This document shows, in pieces, positions 53,710 through 62,656 of a stretch of DNA of 64,000 nt. The notes beneath the pieces are model-generated. The model saw only the letters and a list, made by a program, of their open reading frames with translations, was not told the origin of the DNA and searched no databases. Numbering within the stretch: position 1 is the stretch's first letter; the number at the start of each line of letters is the position of its first letter. The position numbers and the translations under genes are program-made. Source of the DNA: CAZQVN01 sp964596775 (GTDB lineage: Bacteria; Eisenbacteria; RBG-16-71-46; JABDJR01; JAWXBZ01); NCBI GenBank assembly GCA_964596775.1, contig CAZQVN010000005.1, positions 1 through 64,000 of the forward strand, written 5' to 3'.

Positions 53710-55458
53710 CTAGGCCGTCGAGTCCAGTTCCTCCTTCAGCTTCTGCAGCCGGTCCAGCTCCGCGTACTCGCCGCCGGCCGCGATCAGTTCCTCGTGCGTG
53801 CCCTGCTCCACGATCTTCCCCTCGTCGAGCACGACGATCCGGTCCGCGTTCTTCACCGTCGACACGCGGTGCGAAACGAGCAGCGTCGTCCGTTCCTTCA
53901 TCACCCCGTCGAGGCCGGAGAGGATCTCCTCCTCGGTCTTCGTGTCCACCGCCGACAGCGCGTCGTCGAGGATCAGGATGAGGGGGGAGCGGAGGATCGC
54001 CCGGGCGATCGCCGTCCGCTGCTTCTGGCCGCCGGACAGGGTGACCCCGCGCTCGCCGACCAGCGTTTCGTAGCGGTCGGGGAACTCCTCCACGTCGGTG
54101 GACAGCCGGACGATCGCGGCCATCTCCTGGATCTGGCGTTCGGTGGCCTCCTCCACGCCGAGGCCGATGTTCTCGGCGATCGTCCGTGAGAAAAGGAACG
54201 TTTCCTGGGGCACCGTGCCGATCCGCCGGCGGAGGTCGCCGAGGCGGTACTCGCGGAGGTCGCGACCGTCGAGCAGCACCCGCCCCTGCGTCGGGTCGAA
54301 CAGCCGGGGGACGAGCGCGGCCAGCGTCGACTTTCCGGAGCCGGTCCGCCCGACCACGGCCACCGTATGACCGGCCGGGATCACGAGGTCGATGCCGGCC
54401 AGCGCGAACGTTCCGGGGCGGTTCGGATACTCGAACCGGACGTTCTCGAAGCGGATCTCGCCCCGGACCGCGTCGAGCGGCAGCGCGTCCGGGGGCGAGG
54501 TGATCGTCGGCTTCTCGTCCATGATCCGGTTGATCCGGGCCATCGACGCCGCGCCCCGCTGGAACAGGTTGACGACCCACCCCAGCGCGATCATCGGCCA
54601 GACGAGCATCACCAGGTAGGTGTTGAACGCCACGAAGTCGCCGAGCGTGATCTGCCCGTTCATCACCTGGAGGCCGCCCACGTAGAGGACGAGCGCGCCG
54701 GCGGTGCCGGCCAGGAACGCCATCGACGGGTAGAACAGCCCCCACACGCGGACGAGGCTCATGTTCTCGTCCACGAACTCGCGGTTGCGGCGCTCGAAGT
54801 CGCCGATCGCGTTCGCTTCCTGCGCGTACGCCTTCACCACCCGCACGCCGGCCAGGTATTCCTGGCTGCGCGCCGTGATCTCGGCGAACTTCTCCTGCAC
54901 CGCCTCGAACCGCTTGTGGATGATCCCGCCGAAGCGCCCCATCACCAGCGAGATCATCGGCATCGGGATCATGGCGATCAGCGTCAGCTTCGGGCTGATC
55001 ACGAACATCAGGACGAGGCTGGTGATGAGCGTCACGGTCGTGTTGGCGCCCTGCATGATCCCCGGGCCGACGAAGTTGCGCACGGCGTTCAGGTCGTTCG
55101 TGGCCAGCGCCATGAGGTCGCCGGTGGAGTTCCGGAGATAGAACGCGGGGGAGAGTTTCGTGAGATGCCCGAAGAAGTCGTTGCGCAGGTCGTACTCGAT
55201 GCGGCGCGACGCTCCGATCATCAGCCGGCGCATGAAGTAGCGGGCCACGCCGGCCACCCCGGTGATGCCGATGATCGCCAGCGTGTACAGGACGAGCCGG
55301 CGGTGGTCGATCCCCGCCGTCAGTTCATCGATGGCCGACCGGAGCACCCACGGCGCCGCGAGCGCCAGGATGTCGGTGGTCAGGAGCGCGACCGCGCCGA
55401 GCAGGAGCGCCCGGCGATGACGCACGAGGTAGGGCCAGAGTCTCAGGAGCTGCTGGAT
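53710..55458 (-). CDS. Heterodimeric ABC exporter subunit with degenerate catalytic site
   Basis: 582 residues if begun at the ATC at 55458, 571 from the first GTG at 55425. Six-helix membrane domain, Walker A GRTGSGKST, signature LSGGQKQR, but Walker B reads LILDDALSAVD with Asp in place of the catalytic Glu (residue 488 counted from the GTG). That is the degenerate half of a heterodimer. Family N-termini normally include the segment QLLRLWPYLVRHRRAL, which begins upstream of the GTG. There is no ATG, GTG or TTG upstream, but GGAGG stands six bases before an ATC at 55458, which I use as start. Operon with the next gene. Confidence 0.9.
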   Translation of the reverse strand: MQQLLRLWPYLVRHRRALLLGAVALLTTDILALAAPWVLRSAIDELTAGIDHRRLVLYTLAIIGITGVAGVARYFMRRLMIGASRRIEYDLRNDFFGHLTKLSPAFYLRNSTGDLMALATNDLNAVRNFVGPGIMQGANTTVTLITSLVLMFVISPKLTLIAMIPMPMISLVMGRFGGIIHKRFEAVQEKFAEITARSQEYLAGVRVVKAYAQEANAIGDFERRNREFVDENMSLVRVWGLFYPSMAFLAGTAGALVLYVGGLQVMNGQITLGDFVAFNTYLVMLVWPMIALGWVVNLFQRGAASMARINRIMDEKPTITSPPDALPLDAVRGEIRFENVRFEYPNRPGTFALAGIDLVIPAGHTVAVVGRTGSGKSTLAALVPRLFDPTQGRVLLDGRDLREYRLGDLRRRIGTVPQETFLFSRTIAENIGLGVEEATERQIQEMAAIVRLSTDVEEFPDRYETLVGERGVTLSGGQKQRTAIARAILRSPLILILDDALSAVDTKTEEEILSGLDGVMKERTTLLVSHRVSTVKNADRIVVLDEGKIVEQGTHEELIAAGGEYAELDRLQKLKEELDSTA

Positions 55459-55500
55459 ACGTGTCCTCCGTCGGAGTCGGGCATCGATGCGATGCGACAG

Positions 55501-55637
55501 TAAAAAATTGCGGCTCCGCTTTCAGCGACCCCACGATGAAGAGGAGCCCACAGGATGAGGCGGAGCCACGAAACGAAGCCGCAATCTCTTGGTTTTTGGG
55601 AAGGGGCGTCAGGATACCACGATTTCCCGGGACGCCC
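55501..55637 (-). promoter_or_regulatory. Structured leader: two hairpins, the second ending in T6, upstream of the exporter genes
   Basis: On the minus strand, GGGCGTC/GACGCCC (55637-55631 with 55610-55604) forms a first stem. Then ATTGCGGC (55585-55578) and GGCTCCGC (55567-55560) can both pair with GCGGAGCCGCAAT (55519-55507), which is followed by T6. It works as a terminator of tldE and could act as an attenuator for the ABC exporter, whose start is about 40 bases further. Confidence 0.55.
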
Positions 55638-55653
55638 AACGAATTCGCAATCC

Positions 55654-56955
55654 CTAGACCGAGGCCCGGAGGCTCCTGTCCACGCGCGCCGTCCCCGGTC
55701 CGGAATACCGGTCATGGAGCGCTATATCTGACGAATACCGGGCATTCGCGAACGCCTCGCGGATGTTGCCGGAGAGGACGCCGCCGGCCACCGGCCGCTT
55801 CTGTCCCCCTCTAACTTCGTATCCAAAGCGTATTTCCGCCGAAAACTGTCCCGAAACCGGGGAGGGGATCAGGTCGGAAAACTGGATCACCTCCAGGTAG
55901 TCACCACTGCGGAGATCCTCGGCGGAGGCCGTCCCCGGAAGCAGCTGGATCGTGCCGGGCGCCCCGCTGGGGGCGGGCAGTTTCAGGTAGTGCGCGTACT
56001 GGGGATCGGCGTGCGGCGTCACGAAGACCCCGTCCTCGATGATCCTCAGGTTCTGCCCGGCCACACCGTCGTTGTCGATCCGGTACGAGGCCGGGCCGTA
56101 CGGGTAGAGCGCGTTCACGTTGACGGTCAGGGGGTCGCCGGCCCACCGGCCTTCCGCGAAGATGTTCGCTCCGACCGCCAGGCACGATTCCTTCTTGTAC
56201 ACGTTCCGCCCCGACGCGGCGCCGGCCACGAAGCCGAGGAAGCGGCCGAGAATTTCCGGGCCGAGGATCACCGGGACCTCGCCCGGGGTCGGCGGCTTCG
56301 CCGACAGGCGGTGCATCGCGCGTTCCGCCTCGATGGTCACCGCGGCGGCGAGGTCCAGGTCCTCGTAGCGCTTCCGCCGCAGCGAAAAGTGACGCTCCTG
56401 CTCCTCCGAACCGCTCCCGGCCGTCAGCACCACGTCGGCGAACAGGTCCGACACGTCGTTCTGGGCGGCGGCCCCGGCGCTCGTCACCACGCTCGTCTTC
56501 GTCATCGAGACGAAGAACTCGCCGGCGGCGAGGCGCACGCCCTTGACGTTCGCGAGGCCGGTCAGCACGTCCGAGCGGGCGCGCAGCGGGAGAAACTCCA
56601 TCGTGCTCTTCGCTTCGGCGTCGAGCAGCAGGACCTTCGTGTAGTCCGACTTTCCGGCCACCGGGTACGGGTCCTCGCCGCCGAGGCCGGCCATGAACAC
56701 GGCGCGGTCGACGGCGGCCGGAAACGTGTCCTCCCCGCCCGGGGTGATGGCGAACGACGAGCGCCCGCGCCTGCCGTCGCGGTCCACGAACACGGTCATC
56801 GTGCCGCCGGAGTCCTCCACGGTGCGCTCCGCTTCCGTTTCGTCCGCGTTGAAGTAGATCTCGCGGCGCTGCGTCTGGCGGCTCACGGCGATCCACCCGG
56901 CCATGTCGGTGCGGGCGCGGAGGATGTCGAGCGGGTTCCGGCGCACCTCAGGCAT
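55654..56955 (-). CDS. tldE: TldE/PmbA-family metalloprotease partner
   Basis: 433 residues without signal peptide. Family features include the C-terminal region with SYRIDNDGVAGQNLRIIEDG and PVSGQFSAEIRFGYEVRGG. As in other TldE proteins, the zinc motif HExxxH is absent; the catalytic subunit is TldD. It begins 27 bases after the tldD stop and forms an operon with it. The pair cleaves short or unstructured peptides and matures some RiPPs in other bacteria. Oddity: the TldD partner carries an export signal and this one does not. Confidence 0.93.
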   Translation of the reverse strand: MPEVRRNPLDILRARTDMAGWIAVSRQTQRREIYFNADETEAERTVEDSGGTMTVFVDRDGRRGRSSFAITPGGEDTFPAAVDRAVFMAGLGGEDPYPVAGKSDYTKVLLLDAEAKSTMEFLPLRARSDVLTGLANVKGVRLAAGEFFVSMTKTSVVTSAGAAAQNDVSDLFADVVLTAGSGSEEQERHFSLRRKRYEDLDLAAAVTIEAERAMHRLSAKPPTPGEVPVILGPEILGRFLGFVAGAASGRNVYKKESCLAVGANIFAEGRWAGDPLTVNVNALYPYGPASYRIDNDGVAGQNLRIIEDGVFVTPHADPQYAHYLKLPAPSGAPGTIQLLPGTASAEDLRSGDYLEVIQFSDLIPSPVSGQFSAEIRFGYEVRGGQKRPVAGGVLSGNIREAFANARYSSDIALHDRYSGPGTARVDRSLRASV

Positions 56956-56982
56956 GCCGCCCCCGTTCCCGCGCCCGGAGCC

Positions 56983-58539
56983 TCATGACACCCTCGCCCG
57001 GAACCGGAGATGCGGGCCGCCCATGCCGACGGCCACGCTTTCCTTCGATCCCTTTCCGCAGGTCCCGGTGCCGAGCCGGAAGTCGTTCCCCACGGCGTCG
57101 ACGGACGCCAGCACATCGGGCACGAAGCCGGAGAGGGTCACCGGGGAGTAGACCTTGCCGGTGAGTTTGCCGTTCCTGATCTCCTCGCCGTACTGCGAAA
57201 CGATCTGGATGCCCCACCCCTTCGGGTCCTCCATGCCGGCGCGGAAGCGGCCGATCAGCACGCCCTGCTTCACCTCGCCGATGAGCTGATCCACCGGCGT
57301 CGTGCCGGGTGCGAAGAACGTGTTGCTCATCCGGGAATACGTCTTGTGATCGAAGCTCTCCCGGCGGCCGTTGGCGGTGCGCGGCTGCCCGGTCGTGCGC
57401 GCCGAGAGGAAATCGCTGAGGCCGCTCCGGAAGACGCCGTTCTCCACGATCAGGGTCGGGGCGGCGTTCCACCCCTCGTCGTCGAAGTGGTAGTACCCGT
57501 TGCCGGTGGCCTTCGTCGGGTCGTCGACGATCCGGATCAGCGGCGAGCCGACGCTCCTGCCGAGATACTCGGCGGCGCGGGCCCGGCCGTGCGCGAACAT
57601 GTCCACCTCCACGCCGTGGCCGAACGATTCGTGGGCGAGCGTGCCGGTCACGTCGGGCTCGCTGACCACGGTGGTTTCGCCCGGCTCGATCGGCTGCGCG
57701 CCCTTCAGCCGCCCGGCGCGCTCCACGAGTTCGGCGATCTCCGCCTCGTCCAGTTCCGTCAGTTCCAGTCCGCCGGCGCCGCTGCGCCGCATCCAGAACA
57801 CGCCGGGGCGACCCCCGCCGCCGCCGCGCATGATCGACGCCCCCACGGAAGCGCGGCCGATGGTCTGGTGGAGCGCCCGGTTCCGGCTGACGAACAGCCG
57901 CTCCATGATCCCGGTGCTCGTGCTGAGCGAGGCGTTGATGATGTCGGAGGCTTTCCCCTGCATCGTCTTCTGCAGTTTTCGCGCCCGCTCCACCTGCTCG
58001 GGGAGCGGCACCGACGCGGCGTCGATCCGCCCCGCCTCGCTCCAGGACTTTTCGAGGGCGTCGCCCCTCTGGATGTCGAGCCCCGGCGGAGCGATCGCCG
58101 GCCGCTCCATGAGCCGCTTCGCGGCGCGTTCCATGCCGTCGCCGGTGGTGAACGACGTGGCTTCCTCGATCATCTTCTTCCCGTCGAACACGGTGAGGAC
58201 CACGCCCTCGAGCGGGCCGGTCGAGGACACGGTGACGCCGTTCACGTCGGCGTTGATGGTCACGGCGCTGTCGCGGGTGTAGAGGGCGGTGGCGTAGGGG
58301 AACCGCGATTCCAGTTCCGCGACGAGCGTCTTCATCCGGTCGGCGAGATCGGGCGGGGCGCTCGAGGCGAACACGGCCGGCGCCGGATCGAACGCGTCGG
58401 CCCGGTTCTTTCCGCAGGCCGCGAGCTGAAACGCGCCGGACGCCGCCACGGCGCCGGCCATGATGCGGCCGCTCCGGGTCAGGAAATCCCGTCGTCCGAG
58501 GGGAGCGTTGATGGTGTCCAGCCAGTCCTTGCGCGTCAT
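56983..58539 (-). CDS. tldD: TldD metalloprotease with Tat/lipoprotein signal
   Basis: 518 residues. N-terminus: GRRDFLTRSGR twin-arginine motif, a hydrophobic stretch (MAGAVAASGAFQ) and lipobox LAAC, together a Tat-lipoprotein signal. The protease domain has HESFGHG (His303, Glu304, His308; HExxxH) and the C-terminal metal-ligand Cys494 in TGTCGKG. TldD of model bacteria is cytosolic; here it is predicted to be exported and lipid-anchored. The ATG at 58539 is the natural start for this signal. First gene of the tldD-tldE operon, divergent from the WecA-like gene. Confidence 0.93.
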   Translation of the reverse strand: MTRKDWLDTINAPLGRRDFLTRSGRIMAGAVAASGAFQLAACGKNRADAFDPAPAVFASSAPPDLADRMKTLVAELESRFPYATALYTRDSAVTINADVNGVTVSSTGPLEGVVLTVFDGKKMIEEATSFTTGDGMERAAKRLMERPAIAPPGLDIQRGDALEKSWSEAGRIDAASVPLPEQVERARKLQKTMQGKASDIINASLSTSTGIMERLFVSRNRALHQTIGRASVGASIMRGGGGGRPGVFWMRRSGAGGLELTELDEAEIAELVERAGRLKGAQPIEPGETTVVSEPDVTGTLAHESFGHGVEVDMFAHGRARAAEYLGRSVGSPLIRIVDDPTKATGNGYYHFDDEGWNAAPTLIVENGVFRSGLSDFLSARTTGQPRTANGRRESFDHKTYSRMSNTFFAPGTTPVDQLIGEVKQGVLIGRFRAGMEDPKGWGIQIVSQYGEEIRNGKLTGKVYSPVTLSGFVPDVLASVDAVGNDFRLGTGTCGKGSKESVAVGMGGPHLRFRARVS

Positions 58540-58806
58540 GGGACGGGGAGTCTAGCGAACGCGGCGGGGCGGAACCAGCCCCGCCGGAATGCGACCTCCG
58601 CGCCGACGCCGGAACGACACCCCCCCGTGCCTGGGCGCGGCCTGCCGGCGCCGGAAAGCGACCTCCGCGATTCATGGACCGGCCGGCGCTGCCGATCACA
58701 ATAATGTGCCCCGGGGGCTTGCCGGACGGCTCGCTTGTCGATTAAGTTTGGGCAGGTTGGCGCACAGGACGTGTGCCGCTTTCGTATTTCGTTTGGAGAC
58801 AACAAC

Positions 58807-59826
58807 TTGTCGTATCTGTCCATAGGGCTTCTGTCCTGCGTTCTCTGCCTCGTCCTCCTGGGGCGTCCGGCGCTTCACGCGCTGATCCCCGGGCGGCTCG
58901 CCGCCGCGGGGGTGGCCCGCGTGGGCGGCCTGGCCATGATGCTGGGCCTTGCCGTGGCCGGCGGCCTGGCCGCGTTCGTACCGGTCGGCACCTCGGGAGC
59001 CCCGGCCGCCGGCATCCTGCCGGCCCTGGCGGGGATCGCGCTCATCTTCCTGGTCGGCCTCGCGGACGATGTGCATCCGCTGAGCCCGCCGGCCAAGCTC
59101 GCCGGGCAGACGGCCGCGGCCGGCGTGGCCTGGCTGCTCGGTCTCCAGGCCGGGTTCATCTCCGATCCCGCCGTCAACTGCGCGTTCACCGTGTTCTGCC
59201 TCGTCGGCGGCGCCAACGCCTTCAACCTGATCGACGGCGTGGACGGCCTGGCCGGCGGCGTCGCGCTGATCGCCGGGGCCACGATCTTCTTCATGGCCCG
59301 CAACGGCGGCAACGTGGAGGCCGCGGTTCTCGCCGCGGCGCTCACCGGCGCGGCCGTGGGCCTGTTCTGGTTCAACCTGCCCCCGGCCCGGGTTTTCATG
59401 GGGGACAGCGGCAGCAACCTGCTCGGTTTCGGCCTGGTGGCCGTCACGATCCACATGTCCGGGAGCGCCGGGGGATTCGCGGACTTCTCGGCGGGGATCG
59501 CGGTGCTTGCCGTGCCGATCGTGGAAACGGCCACGACGATCGGTCGCCGGCTCATTCACGGACAATCGCCCCTGAAAGGGGACCTGAACCATATCCACCA
59601 CCGGCTCCTCCGCCAGGGGCTGCCGGTCGGGGCGGTCCTCGGCCTGTTCTTCGGCGCCACGCTGGTCATCGGCGGGGTGGTCCTCTTCGGCGGCGACCTC
59701 GCCACCGAGCCGCTGGACCTCACGCTCCGTTCCTGGTCCGCCGTGGGTGTCCTCCTTCTCGCCGGCTCCCTGTTCGTGTACCTTCACACGCGCCTCGCAC
59801 CCGCTCCGGGCAAACGGGGGCGCTGA
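58807..59826 (+). CDS. WecA/MraY-family undecaprenyl-phosphate sugar-1-phosphate transferase
   Basis: 339 residues, about ten membrane helices. Family motifs: GLADDVHPL (DDxxP-like metal site), NAFNLIDGVDGLAGG, FMGDSGSNLLGF, and HIHHRL near the C-terminus typical of WecA rather than MraY. It would transfer GlcNAc-1-P or a related sugar to undecaprenyl phosphate for O-antigen or exopolysaccharide. I chose the TTG at 58807, with TGGAGA seven bases upstream; the open frame upstream is not membrane-like. No glycan cluster is adjacent. Confidence 0.9.
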   Translation: MSYLSIGLLSCVLCLVLLGRPALHALIPGRLAAAGVARVGGLAMMLGLAVAGGLAAFVPVGTSGAPAAGILPALAGIALIFLVGLADDVHPLSPPAKLAGQTAAAGVAWLLGLQAGFISDPAVNCAFTVFCLVGGANAFNLIDGVDGLAGGVALIAGATIFFMARNGGNVEAAVLAAALTGAAVGLFWFNLPPARVFMGDSGSNLLGFGLVAVTIHMSGSAGGFADFSAGIAVLAVPIVETATTIGRRLIHGQSPLKGDLNHIHHRLLRQGLPVGAVLGLFFGATLVIGGVVLFGGDLATEPLDLTLRSWSAVGVLLLAGSLFVYLHTRLAPAPGKRGR

Positions 59827-60033
59827 GAGGGTTCCGTCCGATCTTCGGGCAGTTCCCCCCGGCACGCGGCGCCGAACCAGTTCCGGTCCGGTTCGCGGAC
59901 ACACTTCGGAGTCCCGACAAATTGAAGACCGACCTCTTAAATCGGGAACCGGATTGTGTGTTATAACATCTAATGCCCGTGACTCCCGGCCGGGGGTCAC
60001 GACCAACCTGAAATCCAGAGGAGCTTGAAAACC

Positions 60034-60651
60034 ATGAAAAAGAACCTGTTCACCCTCGCGGCCGGTCTCATGACCGCGGCGGTCCTCACCTCGACGGCCT
60101 TCGCCGCCGACACCTGGAACATCGACAAGGGCCACTCGTCGATCGGATTCACCGTGCGCCACTTCGTGGCCAAGGCCGGCGGACAGTTCGGCGATTTCGG
60201 CGGAACGATCCAGTTCGATCCGAAGAACATTGCCGCCACCGTCGTCAACGTGGAAGTTCAGGCCGGCAGCATCGACACGAACAGCGAAAAGCGCGACGGG
60301 CACCTGAAGAGCCCCGATTTCTTCGACGTGGAAAAGTTCCCCACGATCACGTTCGTGTCGACCGCCGTCAAGCCGAAGGACGAAACGACCGGTGTGGTCG
60401 TCGGCGACCTCACGATGCACGGCGTCACGAAGTCCGTGGAGCTGAACTACGAAATCCTCGGCGTGGGCCCGGACGCCTGGGGCAATGAGCGCGCCGGTTT
60501 CGAGCTGACCGGCAAGATCAACCGCAAGGACTTCGGGATCAACTGGAACAAGGCCCTGGACAACGGCGGCTTCATGCTCAGCGACGACGTCAACGTGATG
60601 ATCAACGTGGCGGCCGTCAAGGACAAGCCGAAGGAAGAGAAGAAGGGCTAG
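60034..60651 (+). CDS. YceI-family periplasmic protein
   Basis: 205 residues: signal peptide (KKNLFTLAAGLMTAAVL, cleavage after AFAA), then a lipocalin-like YceI barrel (TWNIDKGHSSIGFTVRHF, FDVEKFPTITFVST, HGVTKSVELN, FGINWNKALDNGG). Members bind isoprenoid or amphiphilic lipids. The ATG at 60034 follows AGAGGAG at ten bases; a TTG nine bases earlier is possible. A near-perfect inverted repeat (59979-60000) and a TATAAC (59962-59967) lie upstream. Ends in a strong terminator. Confidence 0.95.
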   Translation: MKKNLFTLAAGLMTAAVLTSTAFAADTWNIDKGHSSIGFTVRHFVAKAGGQFGDFGGTIQFDPKNIAATVVNVEVQAGSIDTNSEKRDGHLKSPDFFDVEKFPTITFVSTAVKPKDETTGVVVGDLTMHGVTKSVELNYEILGVGPDAWGNERAGFELTGKINRKDFGINWNKALDNGGFMLSDDVNVMINVAAVKDKPKEEKKG

Positions 60652-60658
60652 GCACATC

Positions 60659-60692
60659 GCCCCGCCTCCCCAGGGAGGCGGGGCTTTTTTTT
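60659..60692 (+). terminator. Intrinsic terminator of the YceI gene
   Basis: GCCCCGCCTCCC (60659-60670) pairs with GGGAGGCGGGGC (60673-60684), followed by eight T (60685-60692). A textbook strong terminator seven bases after the stop. Confidence 0.95.
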
Positions 60693-60820
60693 GCCCTGAT
60701 CGGCGGCCTGGCGCCCACCCGGGCCCATGCACTCCCGGCCGACCCATCCCCGGCCGGCCCATCCTGCCTTTTTCCCGCCCCGTCGCCGTTCCCGCCCGGA
60801 TCCGCTATCCTTCCGGCTCA

Positions 60821-61714
60821 ATGTCTCCGACCCGGACCCGTCTCTCCCGCGACAACGCCGTGCTCCTCGGTTTCCTTTCCCCCGCCCTCGTCGGGATGAC
60901 GCTGCTCGTCCTGATTCCGGCCGGGCTGGCCATTGCCCTCGCGTTCACGTCGTACGACACGCTCTCGCCGCCGGAGTGGCGCGGGTTCGCCACGCTGAGC
61001 GAGGTGTTCAACAACCGGCTGTTCCGGATCGCCGCGAAGAATTCCGCCATGTTCATCCTCATGGCGATCCCGCTCCGCATCCTCGGGGCCCTGTTCCTGG
61101 CGCTCCTGCTCAAGCGCCGCCGCACCGGGATCGGCGGCTACCGGATGTCGGTGTTTCTCCCCACCGTGATCCCCGATGTGGCCTACGCGCTGATCTGGAT
61201 CTGGATGTTCAACCCGGTCTACGGCCCGCTGAACGCCATCCTCGGCTCGCTGGGCCTGCCGCAGCCGGCCTGGCTCGCCGACGGCCACACGGCCATGCTG
61301 GCCATCGTGATCATGTCGCTGTTCCAGATCGGCGAGGGGCTGATCGTGTTCCTGGCCGGCCTCCAGACGATTCCCGACGACTGCTACAACTCCGCGTCGC
61401 TCGACGGGGCCAATCTCTGGCAGCGGTTCCGCTGGATCACGCTGCCGATGCTCGCCCCGTGGCTCCTGCTGCTGACGCTGCGCGACGTGATCCTGTCCGC
61501 GCAGAACACGTTCGCGCCGGCGTTCCTGATGACGCACGGCGGGCCGTACTACGCCACGCTGTTCGTGCCGCTGCTCATGTACCAGGAGGCGTTCGAGCAT
61601 CTCCGCTTCGGTCACGCGGCGGCGATCATGTTCCTGCTCCTCGTCGGAGTGGGCCTGCTGCTGCTCCTGATTGCGTGGGTGGCCCGCGGCTGGGGGTACA
61701 GTGAAGATGCGTGA
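60821..61714 (+). CDS. Sugar ABC transporter permease (MalF-like), second importer
   Basis: 297 residues with six membrane helices and the EAA loop DDCYNSASLDGANLWQRF. First gene of a second CUT1 importer with gene order permease, permease, binding protein. No clear Shine-Dalgarno precedes the ATG; TATCCT seven bases upstream could give a nearly leaderless transcript. No glycoside-hydrolase neighbour is in view, so the substrate cannot be inferred. Confidence 0.93.
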   Translation: MSPTRTRLSRDNAVLLGFLSPALVGMTLLVLIPAGLAIALAFTSYDTLSPPEWRGFATLSEVFNNRLFRIAAKNSAMFILMAIPLRILGALFLALLLKRRRTGIGGYRMSVFLPTVIPDVAYALIWIWMFNPVYGPLNAILGSLGLPQPAWLADGHTAMLAIVIMSLFQIGEGLIVFLAGLQTIPDDCYNSASLDGANLWQRFRWITLPMLAPWLLLLTLRDVILSAQNTFAPAFLMTHGGPYYATLFVPLLMYQEAFEHLRFGHAAAIMFLLLVGVGLLLLLIAWVARGWGYSEDA

Positions 61715-62564
61715 CGCCGCGCGGTTCGTCCTGCGCCACGCCCTCCCGGCGGCGATCGCCGTGGCGTTCCTGCTCCCGCTCTGGTGGGTGATCGTGGCCT
61801 CGCTGCGCGCCACCGGCCAGGCGCCCTCGCTCAACGTGGAGTGGTGGCCGGTCGATCCGGCGTGGGGCAACTACGTGGAGATCTTCCGCATCGTTCCGCT
61901 GCTGCGCCAGGCCGGCAACGCGCTGTTCGTCTGCGTGGCGGCGGTGTCGCTCACGATCGTCACCGCCTCGCTGGCGGGTTACGCCATGGCCAGCGTGGCC
62001 ACGAGGGTGCGCCGCCATCTCGTCATCTGGGCGGTGGTCCTGATGATGGTCCCGGTGACCGCGCTGTGGCTGACCCGCTTCCTCGTGTTCAAGCAACTCG
62101 GCCTGATGAACACCCTGTGGGCGCTCGTCGTCCCGGCGATCGGCGGCACGAATCCGTTCTACGTGCTGCTCTTTTTCTGGACGTTCGCGCGCATCCCGCA
62201 CGAAACGTTCGAGGCGGCGCGGCTCGACGGCGCCGGGCATCTCCGGATCTGGGCCGGCGTGGCGCTGCCGATCGCGCGCCCGGCGATCGTCACCGTGGGG
62301 GTGCTCGCGTTCAGCTTCTACTGGAGCGACCTCATTTCGCCGCTGCTGTATCTGAAATCGGAGAGCCTGTACACTCTGCCGGTCGGTCTGCACGCGCTTC
62401 AGCAGATGGACGTCACCTACGGGCCGTACATGATGGCGGCCGCCATGGTGATGCTCCTGCCGGTCGTCATCCTGTTCCTGGTGGCGCACCGCTATTTCTG
62501 GCCCGACGAAAACCTTCTGAAACCGGTGGGGCTCCGTGATGTAAGTCCCGAGTCCGAAAGCTGA
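61707..62564 (+). CDS. Sugar ABC transporter permease (MalG-like), second importer
   Basis: 285 residues, six membrane helices, EAA loop HETFEAARLDGAGHLRIW. Starts at ATG 61707 inside the end of the previous gene (eight-base overlap); GTG 61701, closer to GGGGGT, is an alternative. No ATPase gene is nearby. Confidence 0.93.
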   Translation: MRDAARFVLRHALPAAIAVAFLLPLWWVIVASLRATGQAPSLNVEWWPVDPAWGNYVEIFRIVPLLRQAGNALFVCVAAVSLTIVTASLAGYAMASVATRVRRHLVIWAVVLMMVPVTALWLTRFLVFKQLGLMNTLWALVVPAIGGTNPFYVLLFFWTFARIPHETFEAARLDGAGHLRIWAGVALPIARPAIVTVGVLAFSFYWSDLISPLLYLKSESLYTLPVGLHALQQMDVTYGPYMMAAAMVMLLPVVILFLVAHRYFWPDENLLKPVGLRDVSPESES

Positions 62565-62656
62565 CGGCTGCCGCGCCCGGGATGAGCCGGACGCGGCGGG
62601 CGGCCGATGCCGGCCGACGCCGATCTCCCGAAACCGATTCCCCCTGGAGGATATGG

